From Myxococcales bacterium (GTDB lineage Bacteria; Myxococcota; UBA727; GCA-2721815), in NCBI GenBank assembly GCA_002721815.1, contig PBLQ01000054.1:1-39572 (forward strand): a DNA stretch of 39,572 bases, given 5' to 3'. The notes under the pieces are model-generated. The model saw only the letters and a list, made by a program, of their open reading frames with translations. It did not search any database and was not told the origin of the DNA. Position numbers and translations under genes: made by a program. Of the stretch, positions 9,647 through 17,761 are shown in pieces (the stretch's first letter is position 1; each line of letters opens with the position of its first letter).

Positions 9647-10549
9647 TCACGCGCAGTTGCGGTCTTGGTTCACAATCTTGAGCGGCGAAGGTCGGTTCCC
9701 AGGCAATAACGAACCCTGATGAAAATTCATGGCATGGTCCACGAGCACATAGTCCCCGTCTTCAAGCTCCTCCCAAACATTGGGCCCTTCAGAAATGGCT
9801 TCTGAGGTGATGGCCAAATGTTTCACCAACCCTGAACGAACGGGCTGCTCACACTTAATCGTTTCGTAGGCTGGACAAATCGCCCGTTCAGGGCACTTCG
9901 TTTTATGGGTGGAGAAGAACAGTTCCTTTTTAAGGCGAAAGCCCAAGGTCAGATGTCCATTAGAAATCAAAAAGCTCAGACAGTTGTCTTCTCTGTCATC
10001 ATCAGGTGCCACCGCTAAAACCGCCGTTAACATTTCTTGAAGCGCAGCCAACACCACGTCGTGGGGCGTCCCTGGATTGTATAAATCCTCTGCCCTTCGC
10101 GCCAATCGGGATAGAAAGATATAGAAGAGCAACTCACTGTCGGTTTGACCCAAAATGTACCGAGCAAACCGGGGATCAACCAACTTCAAAATACGACTTT
10201 GGACATCCGGATCATCCGCAAAATTGGCAATCCGTCCGTTGTGCGCGAAGGTCCAATTGCCGTGCTGGAAAGGATGGCAGTTAAGAACATGCACGGGCCC
10301 GGCAGTGGCCAGTCGAATGTGCGCAATGAGCGTATTTGTGCTCACCACGGCAGAAACATCCTTGAACAACTTATCTTCGATGGCTTGTTTCTCGCTTCGG
10401 ACCAAATGGGGATAGGGCCCCACGTAATAGGCCACACCCCAGCCATCCCGATGCTTTTGGCTTTGTTGCCCTAAGGCATTTTCAGCCGCCACCAGACTCT
10501 GATGTACCCCGCTCAAAACGGAGGACTGAAAACCATACAAACGACACAT
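9647..10549 (-). CDS. Class II (Ntn-type) glutamine amidotransferase domain protein (EgtC/YafJ-like)
   Basis: A 300-residue stand-alone glutaminase of the GATase type 2 family. After Met removal Cys2 (MCRLYG) becomes the N-terminal nucleophile. Other family marks are the HRDGWG segment, IAHIRLATAG, NCHPFQHGNWTFAHNG, and the TDSELLFY segment. It resembles YafJ/EgtC-type proteins, which hydrolyse gamma-glutamyl amides; EgtC acts in ergothioneine synthesis, but no egtB/egtD genes lie here, so that role is not supported. It converges with the gene at 9007 and is divergent from the carbonic-anhydrase-like gene. The true substrate is unknown. Confidence 0.85.
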   Translation of the reverse strand: MCRLYGFQSSVLSGVHQSLVAAENALGQQSQKHRDGWGVAYYVGPYPHLVRSEKQAIEDKLFKDVSAVVSTNTLIAHIRLATAGPVHVLNCHPFQHGNWTFAHNGRIANFADDPDVQSRILKLVDPRFARYILGQTDSELLFYIFLSRLARRAEDLYNPGTPHDVVLAALQEMLTAVLAVAPDDDREDNCLSFLISNGHLTLGFRLKKELFFSTHKTKCPERAICPAYETIKCEQPVRSGLVKHLAITSEAISEGPNVWEELEDGDYVLVDHAMNFHQGSLLPGNRPSPLKIVNQDRNCA

Positions 10550-10714
10550 TCTGCGCTCCCTCTACTCCATGTTTTGGCACAGATCCGCGGTGCCTACAAC
10601 GAAGCAACCCATAGAAAATAAAAGATAATGTTAAAAAGTTAGAAACTTGCTCTCACGCCGGTTGCGATTTAAGGTCTAAAGCCACGGTTCCAAAGGACTT
10701 AGGATTCAATTCGC

Positions 10715-12295
10715 ATGGCTGACAACGAGTCGAACAATTCAGGGGAAGACACCACTTCGGGAGATGCCGAAGACCCCACCACAGATGCTTTAGAGGCGGC
10801 CCTGGCCGAACTCGAATCGGGCATGCAAGACGGTGACGAAGCTCCCGACGCAGGAGCCCCCCAGGCCGATGATGGTGACGATGGTCCACCCCCTGCCCTC
10901 AAGAAGAGGCAAGCGGTACGTGCAGTCACAAAAACCCGTAACCGGCCGGGCGAAAAGGGTGACCGACCCGAAGTCATTAAGCAAAAGCCCAAAAGTCGCA
11001 AAAGAAAAATGGCCAAACAAGCCTCCATGCGGGCCTCGCAAGAGGGTGCTGCCATCTCGCAGGTGGAAATGGAGCCCGTGGTCCCGGAAATAGAGGAAGC
11101 GCCGCCGCCCCAAGAAGCGCCCGCCGAACACACCCAAGAAGGCGAGGCCACGGCCGCCCCCACCCAAAGCCAAGACCAAGCGGCTTTTGACGAAACCACC
11201 GAACAAGCTCAAATGCAATCGGCAGAAGGCCCTGCCGGTAAAAAGAAAAAGAAGAAGAAAAAGAAGAAGAAAAAGAAAAAGGCCGCCCCTCAAGAGGAAC
11301 CTCGTCCAGCCAAGAAAAAGGCGCCCAAAAAGAAGGCCCGCAAAAACACCCAAGAGTCCATGCCGGCGGTGAACTCTCAGGTTTCCCGAGGCGACCAGAT
11401 ATTAGAATATGCATCGCTAGGCCTCATCATCTTGTCTACGTTCACCATTATCGCCTTAATCTACTTGAACACCATGGCGGGCCAGGAAGAGAAAAAGGAA
11501 CGGATCGGGGACAAAAAGCCCAATGTAGCTGAAGTGGAAGAGCCAGAACTCCCCACCAGTGAAGTGAAATCCTCCTATGCCAATCCCAACGAAAAGGCCG
11601 AGCGCTTTAACTCCGGACGTAAAACCATCTGGGCCTACAAAGGTGCCAATGGTCCTGAGCATTGGCCCAAACTGGACCCCTATTTCAAGATTTGCGGCAA
11701 AGGTAAAAACCAAAGCCCCATCGATATAAAAAAGACATTCCGGCCCCACTTAAACCCCATCGTGTTTAAGTACCAACCAAGCTTGCTCAATGCGGTTCAC
11801 AACGGAGGAACCGTGCGCGCCAATTACGAACGCGGGTCATTTATCGTGGTGGGCGAACGGCGGTTCGATTTGGTTTACTTTGATTTTCACGTTCCGGGCG
11901 AACATGCTCACAAAGGCTACCGGCCTGACATGTCCATCCAGTTGGTGCACCAAGACGTCGAAGGTAATTACGCCATTGTCGAGGTGCCCATGGTCACCGG
12001 CGTACCCAATGCTTGGTTTACTCAACTGTGGCGACATGTGCCTCGCAAAGCGGGAGAAGAAAAGTTAGTGGATAGCTTTCTTTATAATGTGATCGATGTG
12101 CTTCCTTCGGACAAAGCCTACTTTACTTACACTGGATCGCTCACCCATCCGCCTTGCACCGAAAATGTCACTTGGTTTGTACTCAAAAAACCGGTGCAAA
12201 TTTCGGACGACCAAATTCGTGAATTCAGTAGGGTAATTCCGTTAAGTGCGCGGCCCTTACAGAACCTATTCGACCGTGTGGTTAAAGAATTCTAA
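10715..12295 (+). CDS. Membrane-anchored alpha-carbonic-anhydrase-like protein, zinc site altered, poly-lysine cytoplasmic tail
   Basis: 526 residues in three parts. Residues 1-230 are low-complexity and probably disordered: acidic at first, then Lys/Arg-rich, with 14 lysines in a row at 176-189. One transmembrane helix follows at about 232-254. The C-terminal part (about 305-526) is an alpha-carbonic anhydrase fold, with NQSPIDI, GEHAH, LVHQD and GSLTHPPCTENVTWFV, and with both cysteines (327, 481) of the usual bacterial disulfide. Against the family motif FHFH...ELHLVH, the first zinc His is Asp390, the second remains as His392, and the third is Gln409; the proton-shuttle His position is Gly365. 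CO2 hydration is therefore doubtful; the domain may be a binding module or use a different metal site. Topology (inside tail, periplasmic CA domain) is inferred. The gene overlaps the converging GT4 gene by 30 bases. Confidence 0.85.
   Translation: MADNESNNSGEDTTSGDAEDPTTDALEAALAELESGMQDGDEAPDAGAPQADDGDDGPPPALKKRQAVRAVTKTRNRPGEKGDRPEVIKQKPKSRKRKMAKQASMRASQEGAAISQVEMEPVVPEIEEAPPPQEAPAEHTQEGEATAAPTQSQDQAAFDETTEQAQMQSAEGPAGKKKKKKKKKKKKKKAAPQEEPRPAKKKAPKKKARKNTQESMPAVNSQVSRGDQILEYASLGLIILSTFTIIALIYLNTMAGQEEKKERIGDKKPNVAEVEEPELPTSEVKSSYANPNEKAERFNSGRKTIWAYKGANGPEHWPKLDPYFKICGKGKNQSPIDIKKTFRPHLNPIVFKYQPSLLNAVHNGGTVRANYERGSFIVVGERRFDLVYFDFHVPGEHAHKGYRPDMSIQLVHQDVEGNYAIVEVPMVTGVPNAWFTQLWRHVPRKAGEEKLVDSFLYNVIDVLPSDKAYFTYTGSLTHPPCTENVTWFVLKKPVQISDDQIREFSRVIPLSARPLQNLFDRVVKEF
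11238..11279 (+). repeat. Poly-lysine codon run (14 consecutive AAA/AAG)
   Basis: Fourteen Lys codons in a row, mixed AAA and AAG, encode residues 176-189 of the carbonic-anhydrase-like protein. The mixture argues against simple replication slippage of one codon and suggests the lysine charge is selected. Confidence 0.85.
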
Positions 12296-13444
12296 AGCTT
12301 TCCCCGCCAACGGTGCGGGGCATGACGACACAATGGCTTCTTGCAGTCGCCGCTCAAACACAGATGTATCAAATGTCGCCGCCCATTCGGCCAACGCTTC
12401 AGGAGACATTTTTTGCTCCAGCTGCTGTTCTTCAAACCGTTGAACCGATTCTTTGAGCCCTGTCACGGTGTCTTCCTCGAAAAAGATACCCGTGCCCCCT
12501 CCCGATTCCTCATAAGGTTTCACGGTCTCTAATGCCCCACCCCGACCTAAAGCAATAACGGGCGTGCCGCTCGCCTGCGCCTCTAAAGGCGTGATGCCAA
12601 AATCCTCCTCGCCGGGAAAAATAAATGCCTTGGCATTCGCATACAGATCTGGAAGCTCTTCATCTGGCACGCGACCACGAAACACCACATTGTCCTTGGC
12701 CATGGCTTTCAATTTTTCTTCTTCGGGACCAGTTCCAGCCACCACCAAGGGCAACCCTAATTCTGAAAACGCGGTCACCGCGAGATCAGCCCTTTTGTAC
12801 GGAACCAAAGCGCCCATATAAAGGTAATAACCCTCTCTTTCACGACGTGCTTTAGGGATAAAACGGGTGGTCTCTACCGGCGGGTACACCACCGTGGCAT
12901 CACGACGATAAATTTTTTGGATCCGCTTTCGAACATACTCGCTGTTGCACAAATAGACATCTGCGCGGTCTTGGGTCTTTTGCTCCCAGGACCGCAGGTA
13001 AACAGCCACTTGTTTGATCAGTTGGCGCGTCACCCAAGACGTCCGCCCCGGGCCGAAATAATCATCAAAACGATCGTAGATATAACGCATGGGCGTGTGC
13101 ATATAGGAAATGTGAAAGGCGCCCGCTGGCTTTGGCAACCCTCGCATCACGCAATGGCTGGTAGAAACAATAAGATCGCAGGGTTCGGGGACAGTACGGG
13201 CCACCGCCCAAGGGTAAAAAGGTAGAAAGTGACGATATTTCTGCGCCAAGCCAGGATGAACATCGAGCACGCGCTGTAACGGGCTCGTATGAATGGGACG
13301 GTCGGCAATCAATGAACTCACCGTTCCTTCAAAATGGAAAAGCGTATGCAATGGCGCCTGGGGGAAAAACCCGCACAGGGTCTCCAACACCTTTTCTCCA
13401 CCACGCATTCCGGTGAGCCAATCGTGAGCCAAACAAACTTTCAC
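12266..13444 (-). CDS. Glycosyltransferase family 4
   Basis: A 392-residue GT-B retaining glycosyltransferase. The N-terminal Rossmann domain starts KVCLAHDWLTGMRGGEKV with the glycine-rich acceptor loop; the C-terminal nucleotide-sugar domain has YLYMGALVPYKRAD, VVAGTGPEE and the EEDFGITPLEAQ E-x7-E element. It probably transfers a hexose such as mannose from a nucleotide sugar to a lipid-linked glycan at the cytoplasmic membrane face. I start at GTG 13444, where the family fold begins; the open frame runs further upstream to 14251 but that part is antisense to the flippase gene. It faces the flippase gene 37 bases away, and its 3' end overlaps the carbonic-anhydrase-like gene. Confidence 0.9.
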   Translation of the reverse strand: MKVCLAHDWLTGMRGGEKVLETLCGFFPQAPLHTLFHFEGTVSSLIADRPIHTSPLQRVLDVHPGLAQKYRHFLPFYPWAVARTVPEPCDLIVSTSHCVMRGLPKPAGAFHISYMHTPMRYIYDRFDDYFGPGRTSWVTRQLIKQVAVYLRSWEQKTQDRADVYLCNSEYVRKRIQKIYRRDATVVYPPVETTRFIPKARREREGYYLYMGALVPYKRADLAVTAFSELGLPLVVAGTGPEEEKLKAMAKDNVVFRGRVPDEELPDLYANAKAFIFPGEEDFGITPLEAQASGTPVIALGRGGALETVKPYEESGGGTGIFFEEDTVTGLKESVQRFEEQQLEQKMSPEALAEWAATFDTSVFERRLQEAIVSSCPAPLAGKALEFFNHTVE

Positions 13445-13481
13445 GCAAAAAACCTCAAAGACATTGCCGCTTCTCAGGAAA

Positions 13482-14840
13482 ATGCTTACGCTCGCAGGCG
13501 TGAAAGGTAAAGGCTTGCAAGAAACATCTTCAAATCCACCGGAGCCCTCTCCAACATCATCCGGGCCGAACTGGCTGAAACAAGTCTCTTCGCTCTCTTT
13601 TCCCTTGGTCAGCGCGCAACTCCTCTCCAAAATGCTGAACTTTTTCGCCTTCTTTTTGCTCACCCGCTCTTTGGGGCTGCAAGACTTTGGAATTTGGATT
13701 TGGGCCTTTTCCCTCATTGCCTTGCTCGCCTCCTGTTGGAGTTTTGGGCTCCAGGTATGGTTATCTAAAGCCTCTGCCCGGGCCCAAGGCCATTGGACGC
13801 ATTTGGGTGATATACTCCGCAAAGCGTTCTCTCTGCGCTTGCTGGCCCTTCTTGTGGTCGGACTTGGCGGCGGGATTTGGTGGCTGATCATTGGCCCGCC
13901 CGACAACCTCAACGCAGACCCCGGCCTCCTTGAGCTCACGCTGGTGGGCTTGCTCATCGGCTTCATTTTTAGAACCACCAGCGAATTGTTCGGTGCCACC
14001 TTACGAGGCCATCTCATCACTTGGCCAGACGGTGCTGCCCTGTTCACGGCGAGATTGGTTTTTGTTGTTCTTTTGTTTTGGGGAGACCGCCATACTGGCC
14101 TGTCGCTCACGCGGGTGGCTTTATTTTTCGCCATATCAGAAGCCTGCGCGGGAATGCTCAATCTTATTATTTTCGGCAGCCACTTTAAATCGCTCAAAGC
14201 AAAATCCAACCAAGAACCGCCACCCAAAAAATACATTTGGGCTTCTTTCATGAAAGAGCTGTCACTTTATGGCGGCATGCTGTTGGCGTCGGCCTTCCTC
14301 TTTCGCGTGGGCATGCTTTACAGTGGTCAATCTTTGTCCGCAGATCAAATGGGTATTTTTGCCGTCCTTCACCGGTTGAACGAATTCTCACTTTTTTTAC
14401 CAGAGGCACTGGCAGCGGTGTTGCTCCCCTTTTGGACCCGCCATGATGCGCATCAATCCAGTCCACAGGTTCTGCGAATGGCCATCATCATGATGTTCAC
14501 TGGTGGCCTCATGGGTGCTGCTGCATGGGTTGTGGGTCCATGGGTTCTGCCTCATTTGTTTCCCAACGAAGCCCAAAACGTGGCCCCTTGGCTTTGGGTG
14601 TTGATGCCTTTGTTCGCCCTTCAGTTTAGCAACCAAACCTTGCTCGCCCACATGATGGCACAAAACCAAGAAAAGAGAGCGCTCGTTTTGTTGGTGCTCT
14701 GCGGCCTTGTGGCTTTAGGTGGCATGATGCTTTTTGCGCACCATTCCCTGTTGCACATGATTTGGGTTATCTTAGGCGCCGAAGCGTTGTTCACCATGGG
14801 TGGACTCATGCCCCAAACGGAGCCACATGTTTCAAACTGA
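13482..14840 (+). CDS. Wzx-like polysaccharide flippase (MOP superfamily)
   Basis: About 452 residues with some 12 predicted transmembrane segments and an N-terminal SLSFPLVSAQLLSKMLNFFAFF helix, typical of oligosaccharide flippases of the MOP superfamily that move undecaprenyl-linked repeat units across the inner membrane. A Lys-rich cytoplasmic loop lies in the middle (KSLKAKSNQEPPPKK). The start is uncertain: ATG 13482 has AGGA very close upstream, and a TTG at 13464 is also in frame. The 3' end overlaps the next gene by 14 bases, so it is translated together with the GT2 gene. Substrate specificity cannot be read from sequence. Confidence 0.8.
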   Translation: MLTLAGVKGKGLQETSSNPPEPSPTSSGPNWLKQVSSLSFPLVSAQLLSKMLNFFAFFLLTRSLGLQDFGIWIWAFSLIALLASCWSFGLQVWLSKASARAQGHWTHLGDILRKAFSLRLLALLVVGLGGGIWWLIIGPPDNLNADPGLLELTLVGLLIGFIFRTTSELFGATLRGHLITWPDGAALFTARLVFVVLLFWGDRHTGLSLTRVALFFAISEACAGMLNLIIFGSHFKSLKAKSNQEPPPKKYIWASFMKELSLYGGMLLASAFLFRVGMLYSGQSLSADQMGIFAVLHRLNEFSLFLPEALAAVLLPFWTRHDAHQSSPQVLRMAIIMMFTGGLMGAAAWVVGPWVLPHLFPNEAQNVAPWLWVLMPLFALQFSNQTLLAHMMAQNQEKRALVLLVLCGLVALGGMMLFAHHSLLHMIWVILGAEALFTMGGLMPQTEPHVSN

Positions 14841-15687
14841 AATCGCTATTTTTTGTCGTAATGAGGCAAAACATCTCAATGATATGGTTCATCACGTGGT
14901 GGAACAGGTGAGCCATATGGGGGCATCATTTCACCCGGTGAAGCTGCACATTTTAGAGAATGGCAGCGACGATAATAGCGCCGATGTTGCAAAGGAACTC
15001 GAAGCACAGCGTTTTCCTTTTTCGCTGCAAGCCCACACCCATTTGCCTCCGGGCAAGGCAAAAACTTGGAACCATTTTCTTGAGCTTGCAACGGCACCTT
15101 ACCTCATTTTTTTGGATGCGGATGTACAACTGGCGTCAGGCGCCTTGGCTCAGCTGCGACAACGACTGCAGGACAACGATGACCTGCATTGTGCCGGCGC
15201 GGCCCCGCGCTTATCACCAGACTTCACCCCAGAGAATTTTTGGCAATCTGTCTTTGCCGTCCCCTACGACGCGCTTCCGCCCGCAGCCAGTTTGGCCGGT
15301 GGTGCCTATGGCGCCAAAAAAGCCGCCCTCTCTCCCATGCCAGAAGATGTTATCAATGAAGACTTGTTTTTATCTTTGCGCCACCAAGGGCACTTCCAGT
15401 GTTACGAAGATATTCATCTGTTCGTCACCCCCCCTTCGAGCCTGAATGCCTTTATCGCCCAACGAACGCGTATTTTGCGCGCCGACATGGCCGAGCAAAA
15501 ACGCCACCCCAACCAAAACATCGCCCAACATCGCAGGGGCGGCTGGCAGAGCCTAAAATTGTACTTGAAAGCAGCTGGCCCCTTGAAAACCTTGTTCTTT
15601 CTTTGGGCAAGGCAACAGGCCCAACGAAAAGCGCAACGCTCTGTTCCAACCGGTTCAGGCTGGGACCCCGCCACCCGGGACGGTTGA
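14827..15687 (+). CDS. Glycosyltransferase family 2
   Basis: A 286-residue GT-A transferase. Visible are the N-terminal IAIFCRNEAKHL strand, the ENGSDDNS nucleotide-binding turn, FLDADVQL (the DxD-type metal-binding motif), a GGAYGAKK acceptor-loop segment and VINEDLFLSL (the ED catalytic-base element). It has no membrane helix strong enough to call. The ATG at 14827 has GGAG 6 bases ahead and lies inside the flippase 3' end. It probably adds one sugar to the same lipid-linked glycan made by the cluster. Confidence 0.85.
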   Translation: MFQTEIAIFCRNEAKHLNDMVHHVVEQVSHMGASFHPVKLHILENGSDDNSADVAKELEAQRFPFSLQAHTHLPPGKAKTWNHFLELATAPYLIFLDADVQLASGALAQLRQRLQDNDDLHCAGAAPRLSPDFTPENFWQSVFAVPYDALPPAASLAGGAYGAKKAALSPMPEDVINEDLFLSLRHQGHFQCYEDIHLFVTPPSSLNAFIAQRTRILRADMAEQKRHPNQNIAQHRRGGWQSLKLYLKAAGPLKTLFFLWARQQAQRKAQRSVPTGSGWDPATRDG

Positions 15688-15736
15688 TCTTCTCCGTTGG
15701 CTTGGTATGAGTTGGGCACGTGCCAACGAGATTTTT

Positions 15737-17695
15737 ATGAAATTTATCCAACATTTACTCCACATCCTACTGCACCAAATTCTGTGGCCCGCGCGCTACA
15801 ATTGGATGTTGGCACTCTGTTGGGTGGCAGCCATGAGGGTGACCACCGGTCGTCTTCCCATGCTTGCAGGCTTAATCGATGATCTGAGTGCCTTGTGCTT
15901 GTTGGTTATTCTGCTCACCACACTCCACCGACTGCCCAAAGCACTCACCACTTTTTGTATGTGGGCCCTGGTTTTTGCCCTGGGTGCTTTTATCATTAGC
16001 AATGACCTCTATTTCGCATTTTACCGCGGCTATTTGTCCCCCGCTGCCTTGGCCCATACCGGTGATGCTGGCCGGGCTGCGCCCAGTGCATTAATGCTCC
16101 TTTCGTGGCCAGTGGTGGCCTTAGGTCTTTTGGCCACCATCGCGATTTTAATCGGCCGACATCGCCAACCACCCCCAAGGCTTTCGCTCAAAATCCAGTT
16201 ACCAGTTTGGCTGGTGGGGCTGGCCTTCTGTATGTTGGTGTTTTCTTTTCGAAACCCCATTTACATGCACGCCAAGGAAAATCCTTTAATGTATCTGTTG
16301 CGTGCCTCCCAAAACGAACTCAGCAATCAATTGGAAGATGCCAATCTCACCGCTCAAGAGTTGAAGTGGTTGAAAACTTTTCGTCCCCAAAAAAATAATT
16401 ACCAATATGAGAATGATGATTTTCCATTACTGGCAACCCCATCAAGTACTCAAAAGCCATCACCGACGATGCAACGAAACGTCATCATGGTGGTGATGGA
16501 AAGCGTGCCCGCTGTAGAAATGGGGCTTTACGGTAATCAAGAGTCAGCCACCCCACAGCTCGACGCCATCGCACAGGAATCTTTTTGGGCGTCCACCTTT
16601 TATGCCAATGGCAACCAAACCGTCCGGGGCGAACTGGCCTTGCTTTGCTCCATGCTCGACCGGCTCAAATCAGCACCAGTGGTGACCATTAATCCGGATC
16701 TCCGGGCCACTTGCCTGCCGAGGTTACTCAAAGAACAGGGGTACCGCACCCACTGGTTTCACGGGAATACCTCAAGCTTTTTTCGGCGCGCGCCCTTTTT
16801 CCTCCGCCATGGCTTCGAAAAACTTCATGATGGTGAGTTACTCAAGAAACAAGAACCGCCATTGAATGAAGTGGGCTGGGGAATTTCAGACCCGGATGTC
16901 TTTGATTACGCGCTCAATATCCTAGAAAAAGAACAACAGCCTTTTTTCGCTGAAGTTATGACGCTTTCAAACCATCACCCTTTCACCTGGGATTGGGGCA
17001 TTCCAATTCCTGAACGGTTGAACCCCGGTGCTGATGATGTGGAAACCCTTTTCCGACACGGCATCTATTACACCGATCACGCCATTGGCCAGTTCTGGAA
17101 ACGCTTTTCGGCATCAAAACTGTCGGAAAACACTTTGGTGGTTTTTGTGGGCGACCACGGTCTGTGGCTGTACGACCAAGCCACCAGCCAACTGGAGGAA
17201 ATTGGGCAGTGGGAAAGGTATTTTCGCCTGCCTTTGATCATGGCAGGCCCCGGTATTTCACCGCAACGCTTTACCACGCCAGCCAGCCAAGTGGATGTCC
17301 CGGCCACCATTTTGGATTGGCTTGGCTACGATGTGCCGCACGCCTTTTTGGGCCAGTCTCTTTTCAAGCCGGTCCCCGCTGTCCGTCCCATTTGGATGCA
17401 CCATGAGGCAGATTTCAACTTTCGCTACGGTGATGACCGCTGCTACACCCCCATGAGCGAATGTGGCAACGATCGCTATCTTAGATGCACGCGTTATGCG
17501 GACGCTATTTCACCGCACACTTGCTTTTCATTTCAAGGAGACCTGCTCCGTCAAAAACCATCGCCGGATGCATTGGGCCAAGCCGACTCTCAAACCATCA
17601 CGAAAGCGCTCTTGGGCAGCCGGGCCCTGCAAAAACTGGTGAAACACCAACAAATCAGGCCCACCTCAGCGAAAGATTTCTCTCAGCCCCGTTGA
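15737..17695 (+). CDS. LtaS/sulfatase-superfamily membrane phosphotransferase, paralogue A
   Basis: 652 residues: four to five N-terminal transmembrane helices with the NDLYFAFYRGYLSP segment, then an extracytoplasmic alkaline-phosphatase/sulfatase-fold domain. The LtaS-type active site is present: Glu in VVMES (codon at 16499), the Thr nucleophile in NQT (16619) and the Asp-His pair in VGDHG (17152, 17155). LtaS/OpgB-type enzymes move phosphoglycerol or a similar phospho-alcohol from a phospholipid to a glycan. I chose the ATG at 15737 because the product then aligns end to end with paralogue B (MKFIQH against MKMIQH); an in-frame ATG at 15707 lacks a ribosome-binding site. Four cysteines near the C terminus are shared with B. 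Target glycan unknown. Confidence 0.85.
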   Translation: MKFIQHLLHILLHQILWPARYNWMLALCWVAAMRVTTGRLPMLAGLIDDLSALCLLVILLTTLHRLPKALTTFCMWALVFALGAFIISNDLYFAFYRGYLSPAALAHTGDAGRAAPSALMLLSWPVVALGLLATIAILIGRHRQPPPRLSLKIQLPVWLVGLAFCMLVFSFRNPIYMHAKENPLMYLLRASQNELSNQLEDANLTAQELKWLKTFRPQKNNYQYENDDFPLLATPSSTQKPSPTMQRNVIMVVMESVPAVEMGLYGNQESATPQLDAIAQESFWASTFYANGNQTVRGELALLCSMLDRLKSAPVVTINPDLRATCLPRLLKEQGYRTHWFHGNTSSFFRRAPFFLRHGFEKLHDGELLKKQEPPLNEVGWGISDPDVFDYALNILEKEQQPFFAEVMTLSNHHPFTWDWGIPIPERLNPGADDVETLFRHGIYYTDHAIGQFWKRFSASKLSENTLVVFVGDHGLWLYDQATSQLEEIGQWERYFRLPLIMAGPGISPQRFTTPASQVDVPATILDWLGYDVPHAFLGQSLFKPVPAVRPIWMHHEADFNFRYGDDRCYTPMSECGNDRYLRCTRYADAISPHTCFSFQGDLLRQKPSPDALGQADSQTITKALLGSRALQKLVKHQQIRPTSAKDFSQPR

Positions 17696-17761
17696 TACGA
17701 GCCATAATCTGCAGTGACAAGTGCGATCTCCTGCGCTACAGATGATTCATAAAGAGCACCG

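Noticed and set aside
10790-11414. Long minus-strand frames under the carbonic-anhydrase-like N-terminal region
   Set aside because: They are produced by the biased composition (poly-Lys, Ala/Glu) of the real gene on the other strand.
13445-14251. Long N-terminal extension of the GT4 frame, up to 14251
   Set aside because: It is antisense to the flippase gene, low in sequence sense, and the GT4 fold begins at GTG 13444.
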